A DNA stretch of 64,000 nucleotides from Megalobrama amblycephala (GCF_018812025.1 NC_063061.1:32366166-32430165); one strand, 5' to 3'; positions 24,801-35,370 are shown, counted from the first letter of the stretch. A program made the numbers and translations. Notes: generated by a model from the sequence alone, not told the origin.

Positions 24801-27800
24801 ATATTTCTCAGCAAATAGTCCATTCTGACTGCAGAAATGGATGATCTGAAAACATTACCTTAGCTTTTCTGCATTTACCTTTAAGTGACAAATCAACCGT
24901 TTGGTTGAGCATGTTTTTGAAAAATTATTTGAAACATACTAAAGTGTTTTAATGACACCAAGTAACATAATATTGTAAAGTTAGGGCTCTTACAGTGTAA
25001 TATGTCAAAAAAAATTTGCTTACCTTGCAAATTTTCACCAAGAACAGTTCACATGGCAGGAGTGATTTCTTTGTTTCTGACATCCATGTTTGAGGAAGTG
25101 TTGTGACAAGTGCTGTTGATTGACACTCTGACATCTAGTGGATTTTTTTGGCATAACATACTTCAACCAGATGGTAGAGATGGCTCAATCAGCTTGAGTT
25201 AAGTTAGGTACTCCTCTCAGTGAAATATAGTGACTCAAAATGTGCTCAACCATTTGGTCGAGCGGGCAGTTAAGTCTATGGTGACAGCAGCTACAACTAC
25301 CAGAGGAAGGCCAACGAAACGCTCTCAGAAGGTTCACAACAAGTTTATAATATATCTTGGATATGTGGCGCTGTTAGCCGTTTCAACAGTCGTCAGAACT
25401 ACAAATTTATTTGATCCCAAAGGAGTTAGATCGGCAGAATTATTGGCTTCATTCAGAAGGGACCACACCACTGGCAGCCAAACAGCAATGCACAACATTA
25501 ATAACTGCTGGGACTGTTTTCTTCTTATACATGATATTATAATCGTATATACTTGTAAAATAACGTTGTGAATTATTTGGGCTTATTTGCTGTGTTTCGG
25601 AGTTTCACTGACGTTACTTCAAGTTCATCTGTGCGTGATTTTGTGCAAATACTAGTTGTAATATTTTTATTTTGTATTAATATCTGGATTATTTTATATA
25701 GGATGTGTTCCGTTGAGTTAATTAACTTTCACTTTATGGGTTTTTTATTCTCTTCAGCTTCAGTGTGCGCAGCTCAAACAGCAGTGATTAAGTCATTAAA
25801 ATGTTTAACGTTACTACACAGTAATATTAAAACTTTAATATTTCTTTTAGAAAATTAATGCATTATTTTTAATAACTAGCTCTTATATTGTTCTAGTATT
25901 ATTTTCATCAACACATAGTTTGATTAATAATAAGGATCATGAACAATAACAGATTTTTTTCCTCAAATCATCTCATTTTGATAACAGTATTATTTGAGCT
26001 GCGCGCGCTGAATGAACACCCGTAAACTGAAGCGCTTTGCTAGAAGGTTAATTAACTCAACGGGACACATCCTATATAGGGTAATTCATATATATTTATA
26101 CAAGATATACATAAAATTACAACTTATATTTGCACAAAATCATGCACGCATGTACTTGAACTAAGTAATGTAGTCAGCTGGTGTCGTGAATTTGTTCATC
26201 CTGTAACAAAACGCCGAAACACAGCAACTAGAATTCACAATATTTTCAAATAAATCAAATAAATTTGTAGTTCTGACGACTGTTAACGGCTAACAGCACC
26301 ACATATCCCAGATATATTGTAAACTTGTTGTGAACCTTCTGAGAGCATTTTGTTGGCCTTCCTCTGGTAGTTGTAGCTGCTGTCACTATAGACTTAAACA
26401 GGGCGCGCAGCTGTGACCGGTCACAAATATGGCGGCGGGCATAGCGGAAGTGACGTCTTTGAAACCCATGTATAGTGGACTTCACTGGGGTTCAACGGGT
26501 TGAAGGTCCAAATGTCAGTTTCAGTGCAGCTTCAAAGAGCTCTACATGATCCCAGATGAGGAATAAGAGTCTAATCTAGAGAAACCATCGGCCATTTTCT
26601 AAAAAAAATAAAAATTATATACTTTTTAACCACAAATGCTCGTCTTGCACTGCTCTGCAATCCGCCACGCATTACGTAATCACGTTTGAAAGGTCACGTG
26701 TGATGTAGGTGGAAGTACCGCGGTAGGGCGAAAAACTCCATCTCATTTTCTGAAACCCCATTGAAGTCCACTATATGGAGAAAAAAATCCTGGAACATTT
26801 TCATCAAAAACCTTCATTTCTTTTCGACTGAAGAAAGAAAGACATGAACATCTTGGATGACATGGAGGTGAGTAAATTATCAAGAAATTTTAATTCAGAA
26901 GTGAACTAATCCTTTAAGTCCCGGGAAACCCTTGAAAACAGCCATATTTATGAAAAGGTACTTAAAGTGTTTGAATTATTGAAAGACAATGTATGAAATT
27001 AGTGTTTAATTTTTATAGCAATCATTTCACGCTAAATTAACACTGCTGCCCGTCCGATATGTCTGAGCCATTTCGCATGGTTATGACTGTGATATTGTTC
27101 ATTTATTTCCAAGTATATGATACAGCTTTCATTTTTCAGGTCAATCATATATTAATGGGAAAAAAAAAAAACATTTGAGGAAAGCGATATCTTTGTCATA
27201 GTATCCTTTCCCATGACTGACAGCACTGGTCAATGGATTGATCTGTATGAAGCGAAGCGTCAGATTTAGATTCACTCTTTGCTTGTTGGCTACACCTTAT
27301 AAGGTGTTGTTCAGAGTTAAAATAACTTCCTTGTTTACAACCTTGCAGAATGAATCAGCGTTTTTTTAATGAATGGTCTACTAACTCTTAAAGTCAGTCT
27401 CTTACTAGCATAACTATGTAACCTGCTCTGAAGTCGTTGATAAACCCCAGAAACCTTTCTCAATACCAAGTATGCAAACATTACGATACAAAATATTATT
27501 TTTTACCTTATATCTGTAATTTGAGTAAAAAAAAAAAAAAAATATTTTTAGTGCAAACAAGTCATTGCAATATCATTTGCAATTAGTTGCAATGAAATGC
27601 TTTTCATTTTACAAATGGAATTTTCTTCTGTTATTACATCTTTTAATAAGAATCAAAGAAGTTTATGCCTTCTTTCTATTTGCTCTTCTATGCACTGAAA
27701 ATTCTAGGGCTTGATTAATGTTCCAATACTTGAAGTTGCAGATATGTGCTGCACTTTATTTGTGCCATTATTTTTTATTTATTTTATTTTTTTTTTAGAA

Positions 27801-28172
27801 TTTAAAAGATAATAAAGACAAGTTTGATAAGTTAGATCTCTGATTGTAGTCTGTGAAAACCCAAAAAGTAGTGCTTGAAAAGTACTTGAAATTAAATTTT
27901 ACAGTACCTAACAAACAGATTGTGCCAAAATCAGGCTGATATCGTGTAGTGTGAACCCGGCATAACAGTGTGATATTCTAATAAGCACAAAAAATACACA
28001 AATACTGGGTAAAATTGTCCAGTTTTAATTAGATCCATCCATTGCCTTATTGCAATGCATTCTGGAATTGCATTTCTCCATAAAGACAACATACACTGCC
28101 TTTGCAGTATATTAAAGCCTTTGTGTTTTTCAGAGCACTGTGGATGAGCGGCAGCCCCTGATTTCATCGTAA
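8731..28172 (+). CDS. scarb2: SCARB2/LIMP-2-like lysosomal membrane protein, 12 exons, two frameshifts in this sequence
   Basis: Exons: 8731-8853, 10196-10353, 10798-10942, 11106-11294, 12031-12123, 12233-12352, 13657-13836, 13920-14038, 18778-18851, 22064-22115, 23026-23178 and 28134-28172. All introns are GT-AG. Discounting one extra base in exon 5 and one in exon 7, the product is 480 residues, against 478 in human SCARB2. It has an N-terminal membrane helix (about 10-32), a luminal domain with [51 protein letters not shown] and SPHFYQAD motifs plus many N-glycosylation sites, a second helix (about 442-462), and a short tail with DERQPLI. That tail matches the acidic-dileucine-like lysosome sorting signal of LIMP-2. 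Family members carry beta-glucocerebrosidase to lysosomes and transport lipids. As written, the exon 5 insertion leads to a stop at 12263. This is either a recent pseudogene or base-calling error. Confidence 0.9.
8854..10195 (+). other. scarb2 intron 1: AT-rich low-complexity DNA
   Basis: It holds (GT)n at 8862-8889, (TA)n at about 9172-9222 and several ATT/TTA trinucleotide runs (about 9045-9078, 9720-9746, 9841-9862). The rest is degenerate ATAATATTATA sequence. Open frames here are low-complexity artefacts. No other gene was seen. Confidence 0.85.
10384..10720 (-). repeat. Fragment of Tc1-type MITE (family T)
   Basis: It shares the blocks GCTGAATTTTCATCATCATTACTCCAGTCTT and GTGTCACATGATCCTTCAGAA with elements at 11600, 12406, 38465 and 59393. 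No intact ends were seen. Confidence 0.7.
11400..11610. repeat. Internal fragment of foldback family F
   Basis: TATGCTTTATAAACACAAATT, GTCCTACGCCTTCCCTATTC and TCTCTAGATAAGACCCTTATTCCTCG match (in reverse) the interior of the copy at 55212-55840. It lies in scarb2 intron 4. Confidence 0.65.
11611..11893 (+). repeat. 5'-truncated Tc1-type MITE (family T)
   Basis: It runs from AGCAAATCATCATATCAGAATG to the terminus CCCCAAACTTTTGAACACTAGTGTA. It abuts the family F fragment in scarb2 intron 4. Confidence 0.7.
12070..12073 (+). other. scarb2: Frameshift site 1: extra G in scarb2 exon 5
   Basis: Exon 5 is 93 nt here but 92 nt in the downstream paralogue. Reading GGGG as GGG restores the family-like [13 protein letters not shown] segment and the correct phase into exon 6. 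As written, translation passes through 18-19 unrelated residues and stops at TAA 12263-12265 in exon 6. Confidence 0.8.
12406..12928 (+). repeat. Full-length Tc1-type MITE (family T)
   Basis: The ends are TACACTACTGTTCAAATGTTTGG and CCCAAAAATTTGAACAGTAGGGTA, imperfect terminal inverted repeats flanked by TA, as expected of Tc1/mariner-type nonautonomous elements. It carries no coding capacity and lies in scarb2 intron 6. Confidence 0.75.
13727..13727 (+). other. scarb2: Frameshift site 2: extra G in scarb2 exon 7
   Basis: After PGFRFVPP the frame meets TAA at 13742-13744. Skipping one base near 13727 gives [17 protein letters not shown], which matches the family. The base is not in a long homopolymer, so a simple run-length error is less obvious than at site 1. 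Confidence 0.78.
14112..16735 (+). repeat. (TGGA)n satellite-like array in scarb2 intron 8
   Basis: About 2.6 kb of TGGATGGA with variants (TGGG, TGAT, TAGA) and an embedded poly(T) run at about 15857-15886. Larger blocks recur, for example GATGGATAAATGATGTATGGATGG many times. The reverse strand gives a 500-codon open frame of repeated His-Pro-Ser-Ile, which is an artefact of a stop-free 4-bp repeat. Confidence 0.95.
16736..18777 (+). other. Remainder of scarb2 intron 8
   Basis: About 16740-17870 is mostly unique sequence with a short (GAAT)n run near 17090-17130. About 18030-18640 is a degenerate minisatellite of TTTTATGATTTAATTCATTTTTAG-TAAGTGTTTTATTTT units, roughly 60-75 bp each. No exon was seen. 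Confidence 0.7.
19701..20301. repeat. TTAA-flanked nonautonomous DNA element in scarb2 intron 9
   Basis: TTAAACGGCCCC at the left and GGGCTCTTTAA at the right form short imperfect inverted ends adjoining TTAA. The interior has the CATAATGGCCGCC and CAGAAAGGCGGGGTTTAGAG blocks typical of repeated fish elements. This is a family-level guess. Confidence 0.45.
20400..21180 (+). other. Unique, balanced-composition island in scarb2 intron 9
   Basis: It is free of obvious repeats and clearly less AT-rich than its surroundings. It contains TGTAATGATTGACAGCTGCTC and CTATAATTATCAGCCTGACA. Open frames on both strands overlap and lack splice logic, so it is more likely noncoding; an enhancer is possible. 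Confidence 0.35.
21300..21930 (+). repeat. Degenerate AT-rich minisatellite
   Basis: Repeats of TTTTATTTTGATG-TTTTTATTTT and TTTATGATTTAATTAATTTT-AGTAAGTG. Same family as 18030-18640 and 44340-44590. Confidence 0.65.
23838..25269 (-). mobile_element. piggyBac-like element at a TTAA site
   Basis: TTAA at 23834-23837 is followed by CCCTTTAACTGCCCC. At the right, GGGCAG ends at 25269, followed by TTAA (25270-25273). The opposite arm of the host foldback preserves the empty site (CCTGTTTAAGTCTAT when reverse-complemented), confirming the boundaries. Motifs close to ACCAAATGGTTGAG recur inside at about 23972, 24896, 25159 and 25243 in both orientations, as subterminal repeats might. A 44-codon reading frame with a transposase-like acidic N-terminus lies inside. 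The rest of a transposase is missing. Confidence 0.7.
24401..24535 (-). pseudogene. Fragment resembling the N-terminus of a piggyBac-type transposase
   Basis: A 44-residue frame starting [17 protein letters not shown] is followed by an acidic stretch, [18 protein letters not shown]. Arg/Cys-rich then Asp/Glu-rich openings of this kind are typical of PGBD-type proteins. A TTTTTACAG acceptor-like site lies just upstream. No downstream catalytic domain is present in the element, so this is a relic. Assignment rests on flavour plus the TTAA context, not on a catalytic motif. Confidence 0.45.
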
Positions 28173-29390
28173 ACTCACCATAAACTGGAGGACATCATGA
28201 TGAACTAACATTCGTTTAGACTTCGAGGTTGATTTAATTTTCACACGGCGAGAGTCAAAGGTTGAAGGAGCAGAGATTGATGCATCAGACGACTCAAAGT
28301 GCAAAGTTTGCCTCAGGTCAGCCTGGCTGTTGGATCCATCGCCCAGGACGTGTTTTTAATGCCATTTAAAGCTTTTAGTGACTGAGTGTCATGGAACCCC
28401 CCAAAAAAAGTGCAGGTGCCTCAAAATTAGCGAATGAGTTTTATGTTATAAAAAAAAAAGAGAAAACACTACTGAAGTGACAGCAGATGTGATGCAACAC
28501 ATTACACATCACAGGTCGAGATATTGTACACATCACCACCGACATCAGCTGTATTATTAATATACTTATGCAATTCTTTAACGACAGCCATGAGCTCATC
28601 TGGCAAATAAACTGACAGTGATGCCAATTTCAGTACTAATGTAAGGTATAGTCTGTGGATTTACAGTCAATAACGTTCAGGATCATTATGTGTTTCAAAA
28701 TTCTGTTCCTGACCAAATTACCACTATTTTTGATTTGAAGCAGTGATGTATTTGCACTAAGTTTGTCTCCTCTTCTGCCATATTAAGTGATTTTCTTTGA
28801 TGCAAACCACGATTTTGATGTTTTTTAGACTCAATTATTAACCTGTATATACAATAAACTGGTACAGTGAGAGACTTTGCCACTAAAGGTATGAGCTTGA
28901 TCACTGATTTGAACTCTAAAATAACCTTCATTTTGTTTTCAGTGTAAAGAGTTTCATAGCTTCAGTATTACTACAGCGTTGAGAAGGTTCAGCTTGAACT
29001 CAGTAACCGTCTCAATATGTTCAATATTCATTTAATTCATGCACTGATCAGTCAGAGATGCCTTGTTTTTATCTGATGTTTATTAAACCTCATGTCCAGC
29101 ATGGTTCATTTTCTCTTTTATTTTTGTAGTGCATAATGTTCAGGTGTTTGGTGGCTGGAGGTTATGGTGTATTTTAGGTTTGAAAAGGGATGAGGGTGAC
29201 TAGTTGTTTCTTTCTGGTGAAGTTAACAATATTACAACATAATACCTGAAACCGTGGTCTGATTTCAGTTTCACTTCAACCGTAAACGTGCAACAGTGAC
29301 TGTCGTTTACTGGGAGAACTTTTCCCTGGGTGGAAATATTAATTAAAGCTCATAGTAATTATATATTGTGAAATGTGCTTATGAATAAAG
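28173..29390 (+). other. scarb2: scarb2 3' UTR with candidate poly(A) signals
   Basis: AATAAA occurs at 28606, 28853 and 29384 downstream of the stop codon. No coding exon was seen here. Which signal is used cannot be decided from sequence. Confidence 0.4.
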
Positions 29391-29953
29391 AGCAAGTGAT
29401 GAAGACAACAACACCTGTTTTAGGTTTAAAAAAGGAATGTTAATGATTCAGTTTTTAAAATTATTTTTTTTTATCAATTTATTTCATCATGTGAGCATTT
29501 TTAGTTTCTGTTTTTCTTTTAAAAAAAATGTATTGCACTATCAATGTAACAAGATAATGAGACAAACAATAAAACATTTTAACAAAAAAGCATGTTACAC
29601 CATCTCACTTTATGTCTGATATTTACAAAATAAATAAAGTCCTGATTCTTCTGGAAGCTGCAGCTCATAATGAAATACATTTGCTACAGATTATTTTTTG
29701 CCATATGTGTTTGTATTTTATCAGATCAAACATCGGCCTCATTGAATCTGAATCAGAAACTAAGCATGCAAAGTTAATATTTCACACGTTATCAAGATAT
29801 GCACAACTGAAACAACTCTGGTAATGGTGGTTGATGATGAAACTGGAGTTCTAGACGTGTTCCTGAGTTTCTGAAGGGGTGAATCTGTCAAGAATTTGTC
29901 ATATTTCACCCCAAAATCAAAATAAAAAAATAAGTTCTATTTTAAATATATAT

Positions 29954-29959
29954 TTTATT
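29954..29959 (-). terminator. leap2: Candidate poly(A) signal of leap2
   Basis: AATAAA on the minus strand lies about 195 nt past the leap2 stop codon. It is the first clear signal after the stop. An AATAAA also falls inside the last coding codons at about 30170-30175. Confidence 0.4.
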
Positions 29960-30153
29960 TTAATTTTGGAGTTTACTATGACCTGGACATTAGGAGAGAT
30001 TCACCTGGATACAGTCTTGAGATTCGTGTAGGTCTGACAGTTTTTAGATGTTGATATTTAGGTCCTGATGTTTGAGAAATCGAGGGATGGTCCATATATT
30101 CGCCATTTTGTTTTCCATGATTTGAATTTGGCGCCAGAATAACGTCGCCTCAG

Positions 30154-33100
30154 CTACGCCTGTAGAGCTTTATTAAATGAGCACGTGTGTTTCCTGAAAG
30201 AGAGGAAAAGGTTGGTAAGTTAAACTTAAACACTGACAAAAATATAATGACAATCATAAAAAGAAAATATAAAAGGCTTGAAAAAAAATCCCGCTTGCTG
30301 AAGTGAAGCATAATAAACGTCAATTGCACTGGAGTTGCTGATTCACGCAGCAGTTAATCTTTTCTGTGATAAACTAATCTTGTCTTTGTACAGGCTGAGG
30401 TTCAGGTTTCTGTGTGAAAGTGTTTTTGTGATTAGGGCTGTGTGTCGATATCGATACAATCATAACGATATTTTTGCGCTTCTGAGCACCGACAATCTCC
30501 ATTATTGATTTTCATAAAAACGCGATATAGTTCAGGCGATCTAGTCACAATCTTGATAATTTTTATGTCTCTTAACTAAATATTAACGCCCCCTTTTAAA
30601 AGACAACAATCTTTTATCACAATAGTGAAAATATAGGTGAATTTCAAATCATTTATCTACTTTGGTTTGAATGGATGCTCGTAATTTTTGTCTCTTCCAG
30701 GAGGAAGTGACATAATTTACTAGAGGATAAACAACAAACATCAGTAAGTACTATCTTAGGATTTGAGACAAACAAACAAACTGTCAATTTTTCATTGATT
30801 AATGACTTTATTGGTTTACGAAATTCATGTCTGCCAAACCTAGAAATACTTTTTCTCCATATAGTGGACTTCACTGGGGTTCAACGGGTTGAAGGTCCAT
30901 ATGTCAGTTTAGGTGCAGCTTCAAAGAGCTCTACATGATCCCAGACGAGGAATAAGAGTCTTATCTAGAGAAACCATCGGCCAATTTCTAAAAAAAAAAA
31001 AAATAAAAATGTATATACTTTTTAACCACAAATGCTCATTATGCACTGCTCTGTGTTATGTTTCACGTTGGAAACACACGTGACGTAGGAAGTATACTGT
31101 GGTAGGGCGAAAAACATCTTGTTTTCTCATCGTTTTTACCTTTTTTTTTGTAAAGGAAGTTTGTCTTAGTCTTTGCATGTTCGCTTTGTAAACAGTAGAT
31201 CGGTACTTCCTCCTACGTCACTCGTGACCTTTCCAACATGATTACGTAATTTGTGGCGCATCGCAGAGCAGTTCAAGACGAGCATTTGTGGTTAAAAAGT
31301 ATATAAGTGTTTATTTTTTTAGAAATTGGCCGATGGTTTCTCTAGATAAGACTCTTATTTCTCGTCTGGGATCATGTAGAGCTCTTTGAAGCTGCACTGA
31401 AACTGTCATTTGGACCTTCAACCCGTTGAACCCCAGTGAAGTCCACTATATGGAGAAAAATCCTGAATGTTTTCCTTAAAAACAAAGAAAGAAAGACATG
31501 AACATCTTGGATGACATGGAGGTGAGTAAATTATCAAGAAACTTGAATTCTGAAGTGAACGAATCCTTTAACTAACATTAACTAATGGGACTTTATTGTA
31601 GTGTTGCCATTTATATTTGACTAATTTCAAGCATTTTTTTAAACTCAGGGATTAAATGACTTTAGAAACATACATTTAGTCAATTGTGTCAAACTTAAAT
31701 GCATTTTTAATGCATTAACTAACATTAACTAATATTGGGCCCTGTTGGTGCTTCACCTGCAGTAGTTTGTTCCACACTCATAGTGATCTCTGCATCCAGA
31801 ACCCACGGGTTTCAGAGTGTTCCAGCGCCATAGTAACGAGCGTTTGGCCCGATGGATCAGTCCAGTTGCCCAGTCAGTATCTACGGGTGCCGACTGGACC
31901 TACAGACAGACAGAGAGAGAGAATGTGTGTTAAAGTCACCATTAAATCAAAACAGACAATTCTTGTTTGTTTTTTTTTTGTTTTTTTTAATGGAATACGT
32001 TTATTCTAAATGATTTATCGGTTCACAATATTATTGTTTTAAATTCATGTTCCTCGTAATCTTGAATAGCAAACCACAATCATCCAATCAATTCACCACA
32101 GACAAAATCAAGCCCCACCCTATGTTTGTTCTATTTCCAGAAGCCGCTTCACTCGAACATACGAGAAGAAAAGACTAGCGCAACTTCCCTTTCATGCCCA
32201 TTTGAAGTTTTGAACTTCACCGTTCATCGTGGCACTTTCAGTTCACTGAGATCCAGAGATGAAGGTTATTTATTAAACGTCATCATATCATTGACTCTGA
32301 AGGATAGTCAGTGTCCCAAAATTACAAATTTAGACTTTTGAGCAACTAAATTTAGAAAACCAACAAGGTCGGTCTCTTTTCAAACATTTGCATAACATTG
32401 TGCAACTTCTGACAATGATTTACCAAAGCCTTCGGATCCTCATCGCTGTGTGTTACTGTACATGTACAAACAAAGACAGAATAAAGTTCTCATGTACAAT
32501 CACAGGAAACTGATAAGACGAGATCCATGTTTTTCCAGCTGGAGGAAACCTTTTACATGCAGATGATCCGGTTTAGAAAGAGTGACATCTGCAACTAACA
32601 TCTGAGCGTCTGATAGTGTGTTTTATGACAAATGTGAAGAACATTTTAATAATTTTTCCACTTTTGTGGATTGAAAAGGTTAAAAGTTCTTCATGGCATC
32701 ATCAATGCCAATAAAGAAGCTTTATTTTTAAGACACAATTTAATTTTATGCATTATGGTGCCATTTATGAGTAGAACAAATGTTGCAAACTTAAAACCAA
32801 CTACAGAGAAACAAATGAATATCAGTTTAAAAAAAAAAAAGTGGTTGAAATGCTTATCAGTCAATCCCTGTACTAACAGCTATTAATTGAGTAACTGATT
32901 AACTATTGAGTAGTTGAGGAGTTGGTATTTGTTTGATTTAATTAAAGAAAAATGTATTAAATTACACAAATAAAATTGAATAATATAAGCATTCCAAAGG
33001 ATAATGTGAAAGTTAACGTCAACAAACTGTCAATTTTTCATTGAGCAAAGACTTCAACTCTTTACAAAAATGCTTCTCTTGTCACTGTCTAAATGATCGT

Positions 33101-33436
33101 TTTCGGTAAAGTTTGTTTTCAGCGCTTTATTGAAGCTAGGGCTATAAAACCACACGACAAACGTGCGTTTCTGAACTACGGAGCCCATAAAGGGACATGG
33201 TGATTCAAAAATATGAGTAAAAAATATTTCCCCCACCACAATGTCCCTTTAAGGGCTCTGTAGCTTTACATTCAGTGCACAAAAAGTTGACAATTTTAGA
33301 TGCTGCCTGTATAATTTAGGTTATCTTCCCCACAGTTAGTTTGCGGCGTCAAACGCGTGATTGTGAAGTGATGTACCTGCAAGGCCAAGAGTAGAGCGAG
33401 CAGAAGGACGAGCAGACGCTGGTTTGCTGTGATCAT
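30154..33436 (-). CDS. leap2: Liver-expressed antimicrobial peptide 2 (LEAP-2) precursor, three exons
   Basis: Coding exons on the minus strand: 33436-33377, 31899-31757 and 30193-30154, joined through GT-AG introns (CAG|GTACAT, TAG|GTC, CAG|GTGAAG, TTTCAG|G) with phases 0 and 2. Together they give 243 nt, or 80 residues. Residues 1 to about 24 form a leucine-rich signal peptide. R37-A-K-R40 is a furin-type site releasing a 40-residue mature peptide that begins SLLWRWNTLKPVG. Cysteines 56, 62, 67 and 72 show the spacing C-x5-C-x4-C-x4-C, the same as human LEAP-2. In vertebrates LEAP-2 is a secreted cationic peptide with antimicrobial activity in fish and acts as an antagonist/inverse agonist of the ghrelin receptor. 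The exons are too short to appear as long open frames. Intron 2 holds a foldback transposon. The three-exon structure and cysteine pattern make the call strong. Confidence 0.93.
30850..31571. repeat. Foldback family F copy in leap2 intron 2
   Basis: The left arm starts at TTTTTCTCCATATAGTGGAC (outer end missing). The right arm runs to GTGAACGAATCCTTTAA at 31571. Both arms carry the GAGGAATAAGAGTCTTATCTAG / AACCATCGGCC blocks in opposite orientation, so it forms a hairpin of roughly 350-bp arms. Confidence 0.75.
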
Positions 33437-33477
33437 GTTCAGGTTTTCCAGTGAGACAGTGATTGAGCTGGACGCTG

Positions 33478-33483
33478 TTTATA
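33478..33483 (-). promoter_or_regulatory. leap2: TATA box of leap2
   Basis: TATAAA on the minus strand lies about 42 bp upstream of the ATG. This implies a very short 5' leader of roughly 10-20 nt. A GTTAAT half-site resembling HNF1 sites overlaps its upstream side, which would fit liver expression but is weak evidence alone. Confidence 0.55.
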
Positions 33484-34321
33484 TTAACAGCTGATAACAG
33501 TATCAGAGATCAATGATCAGCGGACACTTTAACCACAGAAATTAGGGCGACTCCACGTCTGCGAGGGTAACGGGACCTTTTATCAAACCGACTGCAAATG
33601 ACAAATCATATCAGGAGTAGACGAACGGAGTGAGGTGGAAGAGCAGATTAAAATACAAGTCCTGCTGAGATCAGACTAATGAAATAAATGACTGAGTTCC
33701 TGTTAGTCAAACTGATGATTCTTGTATTCATGTTTACCTGGTCAATGTCCAAGTTGAGCTCTGTTTGAAATTTCCACAGGATCCCCAATGAAGAATCCAC
33801 ATTTACAGGGAAACTCAAGACCTATACGTATAATGTAAGTCTAAAATGATGAATCAACACAAATTAATCCAACTTTCTTCTTAATTGTCCAGATTCCAGC
33901 TCTGCTCAATCCTGGGATGCTAATAAATATATTAAAATTAAAGTTTTGTAATAATATGACAGACACTTGACAATAAGATGAACAATATCTGCAGCATTAG
34001 TTGATGTTAATGTCAACATCATTTATGAACACATTATTAAAATCAAAAGTTGTATCTGTTAATATATGGACCTGAGCTGATATGAACTAACAAACAGTGA
34101 ACTAACATTAACAAGGATTAATACTGTAACAAATAAGTTTAATGGGACTAATGGGATCTCATTGTAAAGTGTTATCTTTTATATTTGACTAATTTCAAGC
34201 TTTTAAGAAGCCTTTAAAAATGATTAAATGTTTTTAATATTATTTTGAAACGTAAATTTAGTCCAAACGTTTATCATATAAATCTTATCATAACAGAGTC
34301 ATATATATGTGGATAGCAGAT

Positions 34322-34530
34322 TTAAAGGGATAGTTCACCCAAAAATGCAAATTCTGTCATCATTTTCTCTCCCTCAAGTTAAAACCTGTATAAATGTCTT
34401 TGTTCTGCTGAACACAAAAGAAGATATTTGGAAGAATGTTTGTAACCAAGCAGATCTCGCCCCCCATTGATTACCATAGTAGGAAAAAAAATACTACGGT
34501 AGTCAATGGTAGTCTTTAAGAGAGGGGAAA
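34322..34530. repeat. TTAA-type MITE, partial
   Basis: It starts TTAAAGGGATAGTTCACCCAAAAATG, the stereotyped end of a very abundant fish foldback MITE, followed by AACACAAAAGAAGATATTTGG. The right end is not clear; TTTAAG near 34515 may be its remnant. Confidence 0.6.
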
Positions 34531-34884
34531 AGATGCCAAAAAAAGTTATTTTAGCTTTCTTTTACTCCATTACTGAGTCAAGATGAAAGACATAAACAAG
34601 AGCTAATAATAAGTCACAGCTAACAATAAAATATGCGTTTTTGTTGCTGAGGTTTGATCGTTTGCTTCACCTGTCCAGCAGAGGGCAGCGTTACTCCAGT
34701 TCATTTACTGCCTTCTTTATGCAGTTTCTGATGTAGTTTTGGGTTTGTTCATGATAATGATAACAATGATGTTGTTTACACACATTCTCGTAATACCTGC
34801 AGGTGTTTTCCTCCTCTGAAATGACAGAACTGCATCTTTTTTGACTTTACATTTAACACGGATACTGATTGCTGCCTTTTAATT

Positions 34885-35370
34885 AACATTTAAAGTCCCC
34901 TTGTGGTGAAAATATTTTGAAAGTATTTAATGTTGTTTATATGTCTATGTGGTGTTTTTAATATGCTTTAAGACAAACCATGTGCAAATTCATAAGTCAG
35001 CACCATTGCTGAGTACTGCAGATTCAAAAATGCAGTTTGAAATCGCTGGTGTTTGTGACGTCACAAACTACTAGCCGGTAACCAATCACGTCAATGTGCT
35101 GGTGGGCTTTAGTATATCAAAGAATTTAACAAGCCTAATCATATTAATTACCGTTATGTGTCCGACATTGTGCATCTCTGAGCTCGTGCGAGTGAGTGGA
35201 GGCGGGGCTAATTAGCATATTCAAAGATCCATGTATAGTAAATGAAGCAAGGGTGTAGTTGCATTCAAGCTATTTTAAGACATTAAAAAATTATTTTTTT
35301 CACAGGAAAAAAACATTTAAATATGTAATTTTGGTGATCAAAGATGAGTTTTAAGGGATAAAATTATTGA
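34885..35370. repeat. Probable dispersed repeat
   Basis: It begins TTTAAAGTCCCCTTGTGGTG and ends near GATCAAAGATGAGTTTTAAGGGATAAA. Both are familiar termini of a repeated teleost element. The interior has no coding frame. Confidence 0.4.

Larger units (their letters stand above)
23598..26917. mobile_element. Long TTAA-flanked foldback element (family F), host of a nested piggyBac-like insertion
   Basis: The left end TTAAAGGATTAGTTCACTTC and the right end GAAGTGAACTAATCCTTTAA are inverted repeats, and the match runs inward at least 90 bp (CATGTCATCCAAGATGTTCATG and so on). Further inward, GACCGGTCACAGCTGCGCG at left matches the reverse complement of CGCGCAGCTGTGACCGGTC at right. The centre is a second long palindrome (25274-26405). 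Without the insertion at 23838-25269 the element is one large hairpin. Short open frames inside look like inverted-repeat by-products. Confidence 0.8.

Noticed and set aside
25230..25571. 113-codon open frame that looks protein-like
   Set aside because: Its core also occurs, inverted and altered, at 26255-26485 in the opposite arm of a palindrome, and it spans the end of an inserted element. It is a repeat by-product.
26691..26700. CACGTG-containing GGTCACGTGTGATG as a second CLEAR site
   Set aside because: It lies inside a dispersed foldback element, and a related sequence occurs in the leap2 intron copy, so it is repeat-borne rather than a promoter element.
31767..32009. 80-codon plus-strand open frame
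   Set aside because: It is the antisense shadow of leap2 exon 2 (31757-31899).
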